Assembly (NCBI RefSeq): GCF_047219225.1
Contig: NZ_CP178208.1
Span: 930,001 to 994,000, forward strand
Length of the DNA stretch: 64,000 bases
Reading direction: 5' to 3'
From: IMCC45349 sp047219225
GTDB taxonomy: Bacteria; Bacteroidota; Bacteroidia; Flavobacteriales; Flavobacteriaceae
Program-made: the position numbers and the translations under genes
Notes under the pieces: generated by a model
Seen by the model: the letters and a program-made list of their open reading frames with translations, nothing else
Told to the model about the DNA's origin: nothing
The model's database searches: none
Part shown: positions 8,036 to 16,908 of the stretch, in pieces
How the letters are laid out: each line of letters opens with the position of its first letter
How positions within the stretch are numbered: position 1 is the stretch's first letter

Positions 8036-8869
8036 TTATTCTTCAGCAGGCATAGGCTTATATAACTCTGGTACAGAGCTATATATACGATCGTTATGTT
8101 TACCTGTAAAGTATTTATCAAATTTAGCTATAAAAGCTTCTCTCTCATTTACATCAGCCCAATGAGCTCTAAACAGCACACCTTGTTCACTTAATCCTTT
8201 TTCTAAACTTGCCAATGTTTCAGTTAAAAAAACTTCTACGAACTCCGTTCTATCTTGACCATAAAAATGAACTTGTGGGTAATACGCTTTATAATATTGA
8301 TTTTGATGTGTAACAGCTTTATTGTATTGATCTAGAAGCTCAGAAAACTCTTTATTTGTACCATCTTCTGGAAATGAAAAATAGCTTGTCTTTACATAAT
8401 AAAATAATGGCAACTCTTCGTCTTCTAATCGATTGGCACCAGGAATGGATCTATATATTTCATCTGAATGTTCGTTAGCATAATATTTACCTCTCTTTTT
8501 AAAAAATGCTTTACGCTCTTCTTCATTTGGCCAACCTTGTTCTATAAGTTCATTTGTTCGTTTACTAGCAAGTTCAAAAGCTTCCCAAGTACCAAAAACA
8601 GTCACGAAAACAACTTCGGAACTATCATCGGTTAAATAGTGCCTTAATACTGAAGCGGAAAGTATATGTTCGTTTTTTGAAGTTACTTTTTCATGGTATT
8701 CTTTTTCTACTGCTAACCATTCGTCATTAGAAAAATCTTCTAAATCTAAGTTCCAATGCATAGTAGTAACACTTACATAAGGTTGTTGGTCTTGTTGTGC
8801 ATAAATTGAGGCACAAGAGAATAATAAGAGCATGAAAAAACTCTTGAAGTGATGGTTGATTGCTTTCAT
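8036..8869 (-). CDS. Secreted protein with two internal repeats (tandem paralog 2), function unknown
   Basis: The 277-residue protein has a Sec signal peptide ending near SIYAQQ and shares its whole architecture with the product at 7119. Shared landmarks are VTTMHWNLD, EWLAVEKEYHEKVTSKNE, the ERKAFFKKRGKYYANEHSDEIY block and a second-half block ending FDKYFTGKHNDRIY. As in its neighbour, the mature region is an internal duplication of about 110 residues. The two genes lie head to tail 89 bases apart, so they arose by local duplication and have since diverged substantially. The function is unknown. The 220-base upstream gap carries its promoter but no recognised regulatory motif. Confidence 0.75.
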   Translation of the reverse strand: MKAINHHFKSFFMLLLFSCASIYAQQDQQPYVSVTTMHWNLDLEDFSNDEWLAVEKEYHEKVTSKNEHILSASVLRHYLTDDSSEVVFVTVFGTWEAFELASKRTNELIEQGWPNEEERKAFFKKRGKYYANEHSDEIYRSIPGANRLEDEELPLFYYVKTSYFSFPEDGTNKEFSELLDQYNKAVTHQNQYYKAYYPQVHFYGQDRTEFVEVFLTETLASLEKGLSEQGVLFRAHWADVNEREAFIAKFDKYFTGKHNDRIYSSVPELYKPMPAEE

Positions 8870-9089
8870 GATTTTTCAAATTTAAATTAGTAACAAAAGG
8901 TTAGTTTTCACTAATTAATTTGAGGCAACTCAACACAAATAACTCAATACACTATAGATCTGACTTTTAGTAAGATACAAAAAATAAACAACATCTTTTA
9001 GAAACTTAAAGTTTTCGACTAAGGAATTTCATCGTTTTTAAGATTCTTTATCGTTTGTACTACACTTATAGAAATAACAAAAAAAACGC

Positions 9090-9455
9090 TTAAGAGTTTA
9101 ACTGTTCTCTCATTTTTTTGGTCATTCCTTTAACAACCATATCATAGCTATGATCGATTAACTCGAATATAAATTTGGCTTGCAATTCACCATTATTAAG
9201 ATTAATAGTGTTCCAATGTTTTTTATTCATATGAAAACCTGCATATATACTTTCGTATTGTTCGCGTAACTCTAAAGCATATTCTGGATTACATTTTAAA
9301 TTTATTGAAGGCTCTCCACGCTCCCAACGCTCTAATGGCACTAACGCAAACATTTTACCTAACACTTTAAACACTAATGTATCTTCATCAAAAGGAAAAT
9401 CTTCGGAAGCTTCTTTTTTACTTAAACAGTAATCTCTTAATTGGTCAATGTTCAT
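9090..9455 (-). CDS. MmcQ/YjbR family protein
   Basis: A 121-residue protein with the full MmcQ/YjbR pattern: an N-terminal helix (IDQLRDYCLSKKEASEDFPFDEDTL marks residues 3-27), a beta hairpin with VFKVLGKMFALV, the segment INLKCNPEYALELRE, and the WNTINLN...ELIDHSYDMVVKG end. The family has a CyaY-like fold and is often called DNA-binding, but a molecular role is not established. It overlaps the DUF4230 gene by four bases and is the last gene of a three-gene operon with the cyclase. Confidence 0.87.
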   Translation of the reverse strand: MNIDQLRDYCLSKKEASEDFPFDEDTLVFKVLGKMFALVPLERWERGEPSINLKCNPEYALELREQYESIYAGFHMNKKHWNTINLNNGELQAKFIFELIDHSYDMVVKGMTKKMREQLNS

Positions 9456-10060
9456 TTTAATTTCTTTTGAGTATCACCATCAATTTTTAAAGCTGAATAA
9501 TCTAACTTCCAACCAATAGTTTGCACAATATTTTCAATTAACAAAATAGCTTCTAAAGCTTCCTTTTGAGCTGCTAGAAACAAACCACTTTCTGGAATTT
9601 TATCTTTAATATGTATTTTGGCTTCGTTATGTAAATCGGTTAAATCAGTTGCTTCAAACTTATTAAAATAACCATCAGATTTATCGTAATAATTTAAAGA
9701 TGTTTCGATTGATAAAATTTCTGCTTTAGGAAAATCGTTTAAAACAATCGTTTTAGAATCTTCATTAGCGTGCATATTAACTTTAGCTAAATCAAATCCT
9801 ACATAAGCCTTTGCATTAACCACAACTAAGGCCTTCTTTTTACTTGATATTAGTTTTAGGAATTTTTGTTTCACATCTTCGTAATGGTAAATTTCTGCAA
9901 AGTCGCCTTCAACAGTTATAAATTTACACACACTCTTTATCTTATCTAATAAAATTACCGATTGCGAACTCGCCAATCGTTTAGATTCTTGAAACTTAAT
10001 ATATGCTACTACACCAACGGTTAATAGTACTCCAATTATTAATCCTAAAACTGCTTCCAT
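9452..10060 (-). CDS. DUF4230 domain-containing membrane-anchored protein
   Basis: The start is set at ATG 10058-10060, giving 202 residues. This places the start one base after the cyclase stop; a longer frame would overlap the cyclase. Residues 1-22 (MEAVLGLIIGVLLTVGVVAY) form a membrane anchor. The remainder carries the DUF4230 pattern, including VCKFITVEGDFAEIYHYED, a VVVNAKAYVGFDLAKV strand pair and a C-terminal helix with QKEALEAILLI. The protein is probably anchored in the inner membrane with its domain outside the cytoplasm. Function unknown. Confidence 0.8.
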   Translation of the reverse strand: MEAVLGLIIGVLLTVGVVAYIKFQESKRLASSQSVILLDKIKSVCKFITVEGDFAEIYHYEDVKQKFLKLISSKKKALVVVNAKAYVGFDLAKVNMHANEDSKTIVLNDFPKAEILSIETSLNYYDKSDGYFNKFEATDLTDLHNEAKIHIKDKIPESGLFLAAQKEALEAILLIENIVQTIGWKLDYSALKIDGDTQKKLK

Positions 10061-10061
10061 A

Positions 10062-10811
10062 CTATTCGTGGAGTTTATACAGCACAGGCTTACTTGGAGA
10101 TGCATCATTTTCAAATGGTGCTATCTGCAAATTCAAAATATACTTACCATCGTCTATATTATTTGGCACAAAAATAAACTCGGTAATTGTTGCGTCAGTT
10201 CTAATTTCTCCAGAGGTATTCCAAAATGCATTATGTGCTAATAACTCACCATTATCACGCTCTTTATCTACACTAGGTAAATCAATTAGTAAATGCTTAA
10301 CACCTTTATTTTTTAAATAAATAGCTGCTTCTTCTAATAAATATGGTGGATTGGTATTAGAGTATTGCATCTCTAATTTGTCGTTCATATTTGGGAGTGT
10401 TCTAATAATAACAGCTTCACGCTTTTTATTACCAATTGCAAAACGTAATTGCTTTGCAGAAATAACAAAATCGTCTCCTAGTTTTTCAGGAGCTACTGTT
10501 ACTACTTCTGCTACAAAAAAGAACTGCTTTAAACACTTATTAATGCTGTATTTTTTCTCTGTTATATGACCAACACACTCTGTATGTGTACCATGAGCAT
10601 GTGGATTAAACGAAATGTTATTGAAATTTACAGGCGCTCCAGCCTCAACACTTCCAACCCAATCGTCAATTTTCACTGGTTCAATATTTGGCTCTGGAAT
10701 GTACCAAGCATTGACATTGTTTTTAGTAGCTCTAAGCGGAATTGAAATATCTAATGGTTGATCTATATATATAGCGTATGTACGACTGTTTACGTTAATT
10801 ACTGCTTTCAT
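10062..10811 (-). CDS. Cyclase family protein (kynurenine formamidase-like metal hydrolase)
   Basis: A 249-residue protein of the cyclase/KynB family. The metal-binding signature HAHGTHTE at residues 71-78 corresponds to the family HxGTHxD motif, here with Glu replacing Asp. A second conserved segment, GVKHLLIDLPSVDKE, and HNAFW near residue 197 also match. Kynurenine formamidases hydrolyse N-formylkynurenine, but no kynurenine-pathway gene is present nearby, so the substrate remains open. It is the first gene of an operon with DUF4230 and MmcQ/YjbR genes. Confidence 0.78.
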   Translation of the reverse strand: MKAVINVNSRTYAIYIDQPLDISIPLRATKNNVNAWYIPEPNIEPVKIDDWVGSVEAGAPVNFNNISFNPHAHGTHTECVGHITEKKYSINKCLKQFFFVAEVVTVAPEKLGDDFVISAKQLRFAIGNKKREAVIIRTLPNMNDKLEMQYSNTNPPYLLEEAAIYLKNKGVKHLLIDLPSVDKERDNGELLAHNAFWNTSGEIRTDATITEFIFVPNNIDDGKYILNLQIAPFENDASPSKPVLYKLHE

Positions 10812-10840
10812 TTTGTTTAAATGTTTAACTGTAAATTTAC

Positions 10841-10848
10841 TAAATTTA
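10841..10848 (+). promoter_or_regulatory. -7-like box abutting a start codon
   Basis: TAAATTTA at 10841-10848 resembles the Bacteroidota -7 box TAnnTTTG with A for the last G. It ends six bases before ATG 10855, implying a leaderless or nearly leaderless transcript. Confidence 0.4.
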
Positions 10849-10854
10849 GAGTCA

Positions 10855-11046
10855 ATGAAAGGAGAAACTAAAGAATATAATTCAGCTTTTTACATTGTAC
10901 TTTTTTTACTAATAACTACACTGTTTGTTTCTGGATGGTTATTACAAGATAATGGTACTTGGGATTTTTTTGTATTTGCTTTTATATCGCTTCCTGTGAA
11001 TATTATTCTTTTACTTATTTTAATATTTATGAAGAAAACTCGCTAG
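10855..11046 (+). CDS. Small two-helix membrane protein, hypothetical
   Basis: A 63-residue protein read from ATG 10855. An upstream alternative start at 10813 is rejected because it would cross the probable promoter. Two hydrophobic segments (about 13-29 and 36-58) predict two membrane helices, and the protein ends in KKTR. The stop overlaps the end of the convergent hemW gene by four bases. No family is recognised; similar short membrane proteins are common in flavobacteria. Confidence 0.6.
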   Translation: MKGETKEYNSAFYIVLFLLITTLFVSGWLLQDNGTWDFFVFAFISLPVNIILLLILIFMKKTR

Positions 11047-12206
11047 TTCAAGATAAACAAATCTGAAGCAATACCATCGGCTAAAAACTTGCCTTTTTGT
11101 GTTGTTTTTATAAAACTGTTTGAGTTAGCATACTTATGAGATTTATCACTTTTGTTTGAAATGACAACTAACTCTTTATCAATAAATTTTTGAACAGACA
11201 GAAGTAGTTTCTCTTTATATGCTTCGCCAAATTCGGTATCAATTTTATTTAAAGAAATTCCCCAAATGGTTCTTAAACCTGTCATAATATATTCGTTATA
11301 TCTATCATTTTTGGTAAGGATTTCAATCTCAGATGGTAATTTATTTTGCTCTAAAGATTTGATATATTTTGTATTGTTGGCAATATTCCAACTGCGTTGT
11401 TTTCCATTAAATGAATGCGCCGATGGTCCAATACCTAGATATGTTTTCCCTTGCCAATAACTTGTATTATGTTTTGAAAAATAATTTGGTTTACCAAAAT
11501 TTGAGATTTCATAATGTATAAATCCTTCTTCTTGAGTTCGTTTCACTAAATGATCAAAATGTTGCGATGCTAAAACTTCGTCTACTGGTGGATATGTTCC
11601 TTTTTTAATAAAATTATCTAAAGCTGTTTTTTCTTCAACTGTTAATGCATAACTCGATATATGATTAATTCCTAAATCGAATGCCATTTGTAGATTTTCA
11701 TTCCATTTTTTTAAACTCATATTAGGAATACCATAAATAAGGTCGATGGTAATATTATCGAAATGCTTGGTAGCTTCATTTAAACATTGTTTTGCTTCTA
11801 TAGCATTGTGTGCGCGATTCATACTTTTTAAATCGTCTTCAAAAAATGATTGAATACCTATACTTAGTCTGTTTATTGGTGTATTTGCTAATTCGTTGAT
11901 ACGTTTATTTGACAAATCATCTGGATTCGCTTCTAAGGTAATCTCTGGAGCATCAATGATTTTATAATTTTTATAAACCTCATCAATAATTAATTGTAAT
12001 TCCGCATTAGATAAAATTGAAGGTGTGCCACCACCAAAATAAATCGTTTCTACTGTTTGGTTTAACAACTCATCTTTACGTAACTGGATTTCTTTTATGA
12101 GTGCATTAATGAGTTCATCTTTCTTTTTTAAAGAGGTAGAAAAATGAAAATCGCAATAATAACATGCTTGCTTACAAAATGGTATGTGAATGTAGATTCC
12201 TGACAT
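11043..12206 (-). CDS. hemW: Radical SAM heme chaperone HemW
   Basis: A 387-residue radical SAM protein. The cluster motif is CxxxCxxC at Cys11, Cys15 and Cys18 in HIPFCKQACYYCDF, the arrangement of HemW, followed by ETIYFGGGTPSIL and the HemW-type SIGIQSF and YEISNFGK segments. HemW binds heme and delivers it to respiratory proteins; it was formerly annotated as an oxygen-independent coproporphyrinogen oxidase, but the N-terminal substrate-binding extension of HemN is absent here. Its ATG overlaps the stop of the preceding membrane-protein gene by one base. Confidence 0.9.
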   Translation of the reverse strand: MSGIYIHIPFCKQACYYCDFHFSTSLKKKDELINALIKEIQLRKDELLNQTVETIYFGGGTPSILSNAELQLIIDEVYKNYKIIDAPEITLEANPDDLSNKRINELANTPINRLSIGIQSFFEDDLKSMNRAHNAIEAKQCLNEATKHFDNITIDLIYGIPNMSLKKWNENLQMAFDLGINHISSYALTVEEKTALDNFIKKGTYPPVDEVLASQHFDHLVKRTQEEGFIHYEISNFGKPNYFSKHNTSYWQGKTYLGIGPSAHSFNGKQRSWNIANNTKYIKSLEQNKLPSEIEILTKNDRYNEYIMTGLRTIWGISLNKIDTEFGEAYKEKLLLSVQKFIDKELVVISNKSDKSHKYANSNSFIKTTQKGKFLADGIASDLFILN

Positions 12207-12634
12207 TAATCCTCTTTTCTTTTATTAAAAAACAATCTAAAAAGACAATAGACAAACACCAACTCAACAAGAAAAAAACTTATAATATTTATCTTAAAAT
12301 TCTCAAATGAGAATAAAAAAATATCTTTCTCTTTATTAGTAATTAACATTAATTTAGAACCTTCATACAAGCCATTTTCTCTTAGCTTTTTACAATATTT
12401 TGTTTTAATTCTTTTTGAAAAGGTTTTATTTTCAAAAGAAAACTTCAAGAACTTATAATCATTTTTACGTACATAATCACAGTTAGGTAATTTTAATACT
12501 GTTACTTCAATTTTAGTTCCTTTTTTTAATAATTCCCTTTTTTCAAAAATAGACTTAGCTAAAAAAGCTGCCAAAACAATTAAAAGAACATAAACTATTG
12601 CTAATACTTTTTTATTAGAAAAAATTTTAAACAT
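12206..12634 (-). CDS. Hypothetical membrane protein with two terminal helices
   Basis: A 142-residue protein. One membrane helix lies near residues 10-27 and another near 113-133. Between them is a basic, cysteine-containing loop of about 80 residues (KLPNCDYVRKNDYKFLKFSFENK and TKYCKKLRENGLY). This resembles small DUF3592-like membrane proteins, but the match is not strong. Upstream is ruvC, 21 bases away, and downstream is hemW with a one-base overlap, so it is cotranscribed with both. Function unknown. Confidence 0.6.
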   Translation of the reverse strand: MFKIFSNKKVLAIVYVLLIVLAAFLAKSIFEKRELLKKGTKIEVTVLKLPNCDYVRKNDYKFLKFSFENKTFSKRIKTKYCKKLRENGLYEGSKLMLITNKEKDIFLFSFENFKINIISFFLVELVFVYCLFRLFFNKRKED

Positions 12635-12655
12635 ATATAAAGTGAAACTTTCTAA

Positions 12656-13207
12656 CTATTTAACTCTATCTCCATTCTGTTTCACAAAACTTGCCCAACC
12701 AGAATAACTTTTACCAACCTCAACACGTCCTTGATTATAGAAATGACATACTGCAGCCGCTAATCCATCGGTTGAATCTAGGTTTTTAGGCAATGTTTTA
12801 AGTTTTAAAAGGCTTTGTAACATTTTAGCAACTTGCTCTTTACTTGCATTACCATTTCCTGTAATTGCCATTTTTATTTTTTTAGGCGAATACTCAGTAA
12901 TTGGCACTTCACGACTTAATCCTGCAGCCATGGCTACACCTTGTGCACGACCAAGCTTAAGCATACTTTGCACATTCTTACCAAAAAAAGGCGCTTCAAT
13001 AGCTATTTCATCTGGATGATAGGTGTCAATTAACTCGACAGTACGCTCAAAAATAAGTTTCAGTTTTAAATAATGGTCGCTATACTTTTGTAAATGCAAT
13101 TCGTTGAGTTGTAAAAACTCCATTTTTTTTCCAACCACTTTAATGAGTCCAAATCCCATTATGGTTGTTCCAGGATCAATACCTAATATAATTTTTTCTT
13201 CTGCCAT
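12656..13207 (-). CDS. ruvC: Crossover junction endodeoxyribonuclease RuvC
   Basis: A 183-residue Holliday-junction resolvase of normal family length. All four acidic active-site residues are visible: Asp11 in LGIDPGT, Glu71 in AIEAPFFGKN, and Asp144 and Asp147 in LDSTDGLAAA. It would cut four-way junctions in the RuvABC complex during recombinational repair. Its ATG overlaps the stop of the upstream outer-membrane protein gene by one base, an odd partner for a DNA repair enzyme that probably reflects compact operon packing only. Confidence 0.95.
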   Translation of the reverse strand: MAEEKIILGIDPGTTIMGFGLIKVVGKKMEFLQLNELHLQKYSDHYLKLKLIFERTVELIDTYHPDEIAIEAPFFGKNVQSMLKLGRAQGVAMAAGLSREVPITEYSPKKIKMAITGNGNASKEQVAKMLQSLLKLKTLPKNLDSTDGLAAAVCHFYNQGRVEVGKSYSGWASFVKQNGDRVK

Positions 13208-13848
13208 TAATTACAATATGTACATCCACTTAAAGACACTGAAAGTCCGACAGTAAATGTTACTAAATTATCGTTATATGAATATCCATCGATAGCTGGA
13301 TCGTACTTATCTTCTCCTGAAAAACTATGTATATAAGAAACATCTCCATAAATTGAAAATGTTTCGGAAATACCATAATGCAACTCAAGACCAACAAGTC
13401 CATTTAAAAACGTATACTTATTTTCTGCAAAGTCCCCTAACGGTTTTGAAAAGGTCATTCCTGGTCCAGCATGAGCAACAAGAGCCATTCTGTTAGAAAA
13501 AATCCCAAGTGTTTGTGTTAAATCATAAACACCTTGCACATTTACTCTTGAATAGTTTACTTTAAAATCGTTAGAACCACTATCATTTGTAAAACGATTA
13601 AAGCCAAAATCTAACTTTGCTCCTAATTGGTTAGTAAACATATGCTGAACACCTAAATTAACTGTTGGAAAATTTAGTCCTTTAACAGCATAACCCTCAC
13701 CTTGATCATTTCCACTAGGATAATTAAGACCAAGCGCTAATTGCAACTTCCATTCGTTAGTATTTGCCTGTGCAGTTACATATGACATTGAAACAACAAA
13801 TATGAAAAAACACACTATCTTTTTATATACTTTAAAATTTGAGGTCAT
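13207..13848 (-). CDS. Outer-membrane beta-barrel protein
   Basis: A 213-residue protein with a signal peptide ending near VTAQA (about residue 27). The mature part has alternating amphipathic strands such as LNFPTVNLGVQHMF, LGAKLDFGFNRF, GLVGLELHYGI and FSIYGDVSYIHSF, ending in LVTFTVGLSVSLSGCTYCN. This is the pattern of an eight-stranded OmpA/OmpW-like barrel. The C-terminus lies on GCTYCN, an unusual pair of cysteines after the last strand. The specific role is unknown. It is the first gene of the ruvC-hemW operon. Confidence 0.72.
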   Translation of the reverse strand: MTSNFKVYKKIVCFFIFVVSMSYVTAQANTNEWKLQLALGLNYPSGNDQGEGYAVKGLNFPTVNLGVQHMFTNQLGAKLDFGFNRFTNDSGSNDFKVNYSRVNVQGVYDLTQTLGIFSNRMALVAHAGPGMTFSKPLGDFAENKYTFLNGLVGLELHYGISETFSIYGDVSYIHSFSGEDKYDPAIDGYSYNDNLVTFTVGLSVSLSGCTYCN

Positions 13849-13883
13849 TATATAATAGTTTTAATTTGTATTACTTGAGACTT

Positions 13884-13891
13884 TAAATTTA
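13884..13891 (+). promoter_or_regulatory. -7-like box abutting a start codon
   Basis: TAAATTTA at 13884-13891 ends four bases before ATG 13896 of the flippase-like gene. It is one mismatch from TAnnTTTG, and a TTG lies further upstream in ATTACTTGAG. Confidence 0.4.
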
Positions 13892-13895
13892 AATA

Positions 13896-14867
13896 ATGCT
13901 AGGAGCATTACCTCACAAAACTAAACAATTCTTTTTTCTGCTTATTAAGTTAAGCATTGTATTTGGTGCTTCATATTTTATTTATAATAAACTTGCTAAT
14001 AACCCAAATTTAGATTTCAAGGTTTTTATTGATTTCACATCTAAAAACAGTGTTTTTTCGACAAAAAACATCACTTTCCTTGTTATTTTAACCATTTTCA
14101 ACTGGTTTTTCGAAATTTTGAAATGGCAAAATTTAGTTTCGGTTATTAAAAATATATCCTTTTTTGAAGCCTTAAAACAAAGTTTAGCGTCATTAACTGC
14201 TTCATTATTTACTCCTAATAGAATTGGAGAATATGGAGCAAAAGCACTTTATTTTTCTTCATCAAGAAAAAAAGTGATGCTTTTAAATTTAATTTCTAAC
14301 ATGTCTCAAATGTTAATAACTACCATTTTAGGTGGTATTGGCTTTATTGTTTTTACAAGTAAATATGAAATAAACATCGACTCTTTTAAAATCTTAAGAA
14401 TATTAGTTTTTGGAGTTATGATAATTAGCTTTACAGTTTTTGGAGTTAGACGTAATAAGATTAAAATTAGAGGTTTTGATTTCTCAAAAATCATTGACTT
14501 TATTAAATCAATATCTCGTATAGTTATTACCAAAACCTTTGTATTTTCTTTAACTAGATACTTAATATTCTCATTCCAGTTTTACTATTTGCTTACAATT
14601 TTTGGAATTGATGTGTACTATATAAATGCCATGATTGTTATTTCCTCGATGTATTTATTATCTTCAATCATTCCAAGCATTTTTATTTTTGATGTTATTG
14701 TAAAAGGTAGTGTAGCGCTTTATTTGTTTAATATTGTTGATGTAAACGACTTAACTATATTAAGTATAATTACTATTATGTGGTTATTAAATTTTGTATT
14801 ACCAAGCATTGTAGGAAGTGCCTTTGTCATGAGCTTTAATTACAAAAACACATTTAAAACCAACTGA
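13896..14867 (+). CDS. Lysylphosphatidylglycerol synthase TM-region family protein (AglD/MprF-like flippase domain)
   Basis: A 323-residue polytopic inner-membrane protein with about eight hydrophobic segments. The diagnostic region is SLASLTASLFTPNRIGEYGAKALYF (residues about 93-117), the conserved PxRxGE motif of the LPG-synthase transmembrane/UPF0104 family. The family includes lipid flippases and proteins of unknown transport role, and no synthetase domain is attached. It overlaps the glycosyltransferase gene by one base. Inference: the pair assembles or translocates a glycolipid. Confidence 0.78.
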   Translation: MLGALPHKTKQFFFLLIKLSIVFGASYFIYNKLANNPNLDFKVFIDFTSKNSVFSTKNITFLVILTIFNWFFEILKWQNLVSVIKNISFFEALKQSLASLTASLFTPNRIGEYGAKALYFSSSRKKVMLLNLISNMSQMLITTILGGIGFIVFTSKYEINIDSFKILRILVFGVMIISFTVFGVRRNKIKIRGFDFSKIIDFIKSISRIVITKTFVFSLTRYLIFSFQFYYLLTIFGIDVYYINAMIVISSMYLLSSIIPSIFIFDVIVKGSVALYLFNIVDVNDLTILSIITIMWLLNFVLPSIVGSAFVMSFNYKNTFKTN

Positions 14868-15991
14868 TGTCTGTATTAGAAATTATAATAGTATTCGTTT
14901 CTTGCTTATACTTCTTGTTATTAGCTTGGTTTTTTAAAGGTATAGCTAGTTTGCCTTATTTTGTTAAAGATAATGATGTGCCAAAGACAAAGTTTTCTAT
15001 TATCATTCCGTTTAGAAATGAAGCTGAAAATTTACCAAATTTAATAGAAACCTTACTTGAGCTAAACTATCCTAAACACCTATTTGAAATATTATTTATT
15101 AATGACGATTCTAAAGATAATTCAGTAAACATTATTAAGAGTTTTGCTATTGAAAATGCAACTATTATAGATTCTGAAAGGCATTCACTATCGCCAAAAA
15201 AAGATGCCATAACAACTGCTATAAAATACGCGAAAAACAATTGGATTATTACTACTGATGCTGATTGCTTTTTACCTAAAGCATGGTTATTAACTTATGA
15301 CTCATTTATCACCAAAAACCATCCAAAAATGATAGTTGCTCCTGTTTCTTACGTTGCAAACAATACGTTTTTAGAGCAATTTCAATTATTTGATTTTTTA
15401 AGTCTACAAAGTGCAACTCATGCTAGTTTTGGTATTAAAAAACCAATTTTATGTAATGGTGCCAATTTTGCTTATCAAACTACTATTTTTAAAGAACTAT
15501 CAGGCTTTGAAGGCAATAACAATATAGCTAGTGGTGATGATATCTTTTTACTGGAAAAAATGACTAAAAAGTATCCTAATGAACTTCATTATTTAAAAAA
15601 TAAAGACGCATTAGTTTATACACTTCCACAAAAAACATTGAAAGACTTAATACATCAACGCATTCGATGGGCTTCTAAAACCTCTGCCTCTAATAATACA
15701 TTCACAAAGATTGTTGGAATAATTATTTTTACAATGAATGCTCTAATAATTGCAACATTAATCTTATCAATTACTGGTGTTCTAACATCAAACTTCTTTA
15801 TTACAATCTTACTTTTAAAAGGTGTTATTGATTATATGTTCATTAAAAAAAGTGCTGATATATTTCAACAAGCTTTTTGTTTAAGACACTACCTTCTAAG
15901 TTGTTTGATGTATCCTGCTTTTTCTACTGTAATAGTTTTGAGCACTTATCTATTTAATTATAAATGGAAGGACAGAATGTTTAAAAAATAA
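14867..15991 (+). CDS. Family 2 glycosyltransferase, membrane-bound
   Basis: A 374-residue GT-A glycosyltransferase. The N-terminal membrane helix is followed by the nucleotide-binding start FSIIIPFRNEAENL, the FINDDSKDNS acidic pair, the metal-binding TTDADCFLP and the acceptor-site motif HQRIRWASK (about residues 262-270). Two or three C-terminal membrane helices follow. The QxxRW-type motif is typical of processive or membrane-associated GT2 enzymes. It is translationally coupled to the flippase-like gene upstream. Donor sugar and acceptor lipid are unknown. Confidence 0.83.
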   Translation: MSVLEIIIVFVSCLYFLLLAWFFKGIASLPYFVKDNDVPKTKFSIIIPFRNEAENLPNLIETLLELNYPKHLFEILFINDDSKDNSVNIIKSFAIENATIIDSERHSLSPKKDAITTAIKYAKNNWIITTDADCFLPKAWLLTYDSFITKNHPKMIVAPVSYVANNTFLEQFQLFDFLSLQSATHASFGIKKPILCNGANFAYQTTIFKELSGFEGNNNIASGDDIFLLEKMTKKYPNELHYLKNKDALVYTLPQKTLKDLIHQRIRWASKTSASNNTFTKIVGIIIFTMNALIIATLILSITGVLTSNFFITILLLKGVIDYMFIKKSADIFQQAFCLRHYLLSCLMYPAFSTVIVLSTYLFNYKWKDRMFKK

Positions 15992-16041
15992 TGTTCTCAC
16001 ATATTTTTTTTAGCTTTACATAAACCCACAACTATCGCAAA

Positions 16042-16908
16042 ATGAAAAAATTACTCATCTTATTTGTCTTCTCATTTTTATCATTTACAATAAGTGCCCA
16101 AGAATCTTATACTGTAGATGGAAAAACCTACGAATTAAAAACTGAAGCTAAAGGAGAAATTACTTTGCTCTGGAATATTATTGATGGTAATTATCGTTAT
16201 TTTATTAAAAAAGGTGATGACATTGTTGAATTAAAAAACACAAAAGACAGTAATAATAAATACCAAGAAGAGTATAAAGAAACACTTAATAGCTATACTG
16301 AAGGAAGTAATCTTAGTACTAAAAAAGTAAAACTCACACTATATAGCCTTAGAACTTTTGTAAATGAATATAATAGCTTAGTTGATACGAGTTATGAACC
16401 TTTGACCAAAAACTCAAAAGTAAAATCTAGAGTTCAAGTTTTTGGTGGTATTACTAACCATCCTTTTGTTGAAAACCCAGATAATGAAACAGGAACACAG
16501 TTTGGTGCAGAAATAGAAATTTTTGAAGCTACTAATCTATCTAGACATGCGTTTTTTTTAAATTTAAGGCACGCTACTGATAGTGATAAATTACCTTACT
16601 CATTAACACAAATAGGTTTAGGTTATCGATTTAAAATAATTAACAAAAATGCTTTTAACTTACACACTAACGTGACTGTAGCTACAGTTAATTTTTCTAA
16701 AACTACAGTAGAAATTGAAGATGCACCAAGTCAAGATATAAGCGACACAGCTTTTGATGCTCCTTTTATTTTTGGAGTTGGTGCAGACATAAGAGTTTCA
16801 GAAAACAGTTTTATTACTTTATCATACAACGAACTGTTTTCCTTATTCTTAGATAACCAAGGAAATTTTTCAACCAACTTAACATTAGGCTACAAGTTTA
16901 ATTTATAA
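16042..16908 (+). CDS. Putative outer-membrane beta-barrel protein, hypothetical
   Basis: A 288-residue protein with a signal peptide ending near TISAQE (residue 20). The first half, with YTVDGKTYELKTEAKGEIT and a charged stretch, looks globular and periplasmic. From about residue 130 alternating strands appear (RVQVFGGITNHPF, FLNLRHATD, LTQIGLGYRFKI, FITLSYNELF), and the protein ends in LTLGYKFNL, whose terminal aromatic/hydrophobic pattern suits insertion by the BAM complex. The gene overlaps the Bax-inhibitor-type gene by one base. Function unknown. Confidence 0.6.
   Translation: MKKLLILFVFSFLSFTISAQESYTVDGKTYELKTEAKGEITLLWNIIDGNYRYFIKKGDDIVELKNTKDSNNKYQEEYKETLNSYTEGSNLSTKKVKLTLYSLRTFVNEYNSLVDTSYEPLTKNSKVKSRVQVFGGITNHPFVENPDNETGTQFGAEIEIFEATNLSRHAFFLNLRHATDSDKLPYSLTQIGLGYRFKIINKNAFNLHTNVTVATVNFSKTTVEIEDAPSQDISDTAFDAPFIFGVGADIRVSENSFITLSYNELFSLFLDNQGNFSTNLTLGYKFNL

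Noticed and set aside
9452..10114. Longer DUF4230 frame starting at 10114
   Set aside because: It would overlap the cyclase gene by more than 50 bases and bury the membrane anchor; ATG 10060 one base after the cyclase stop is better.
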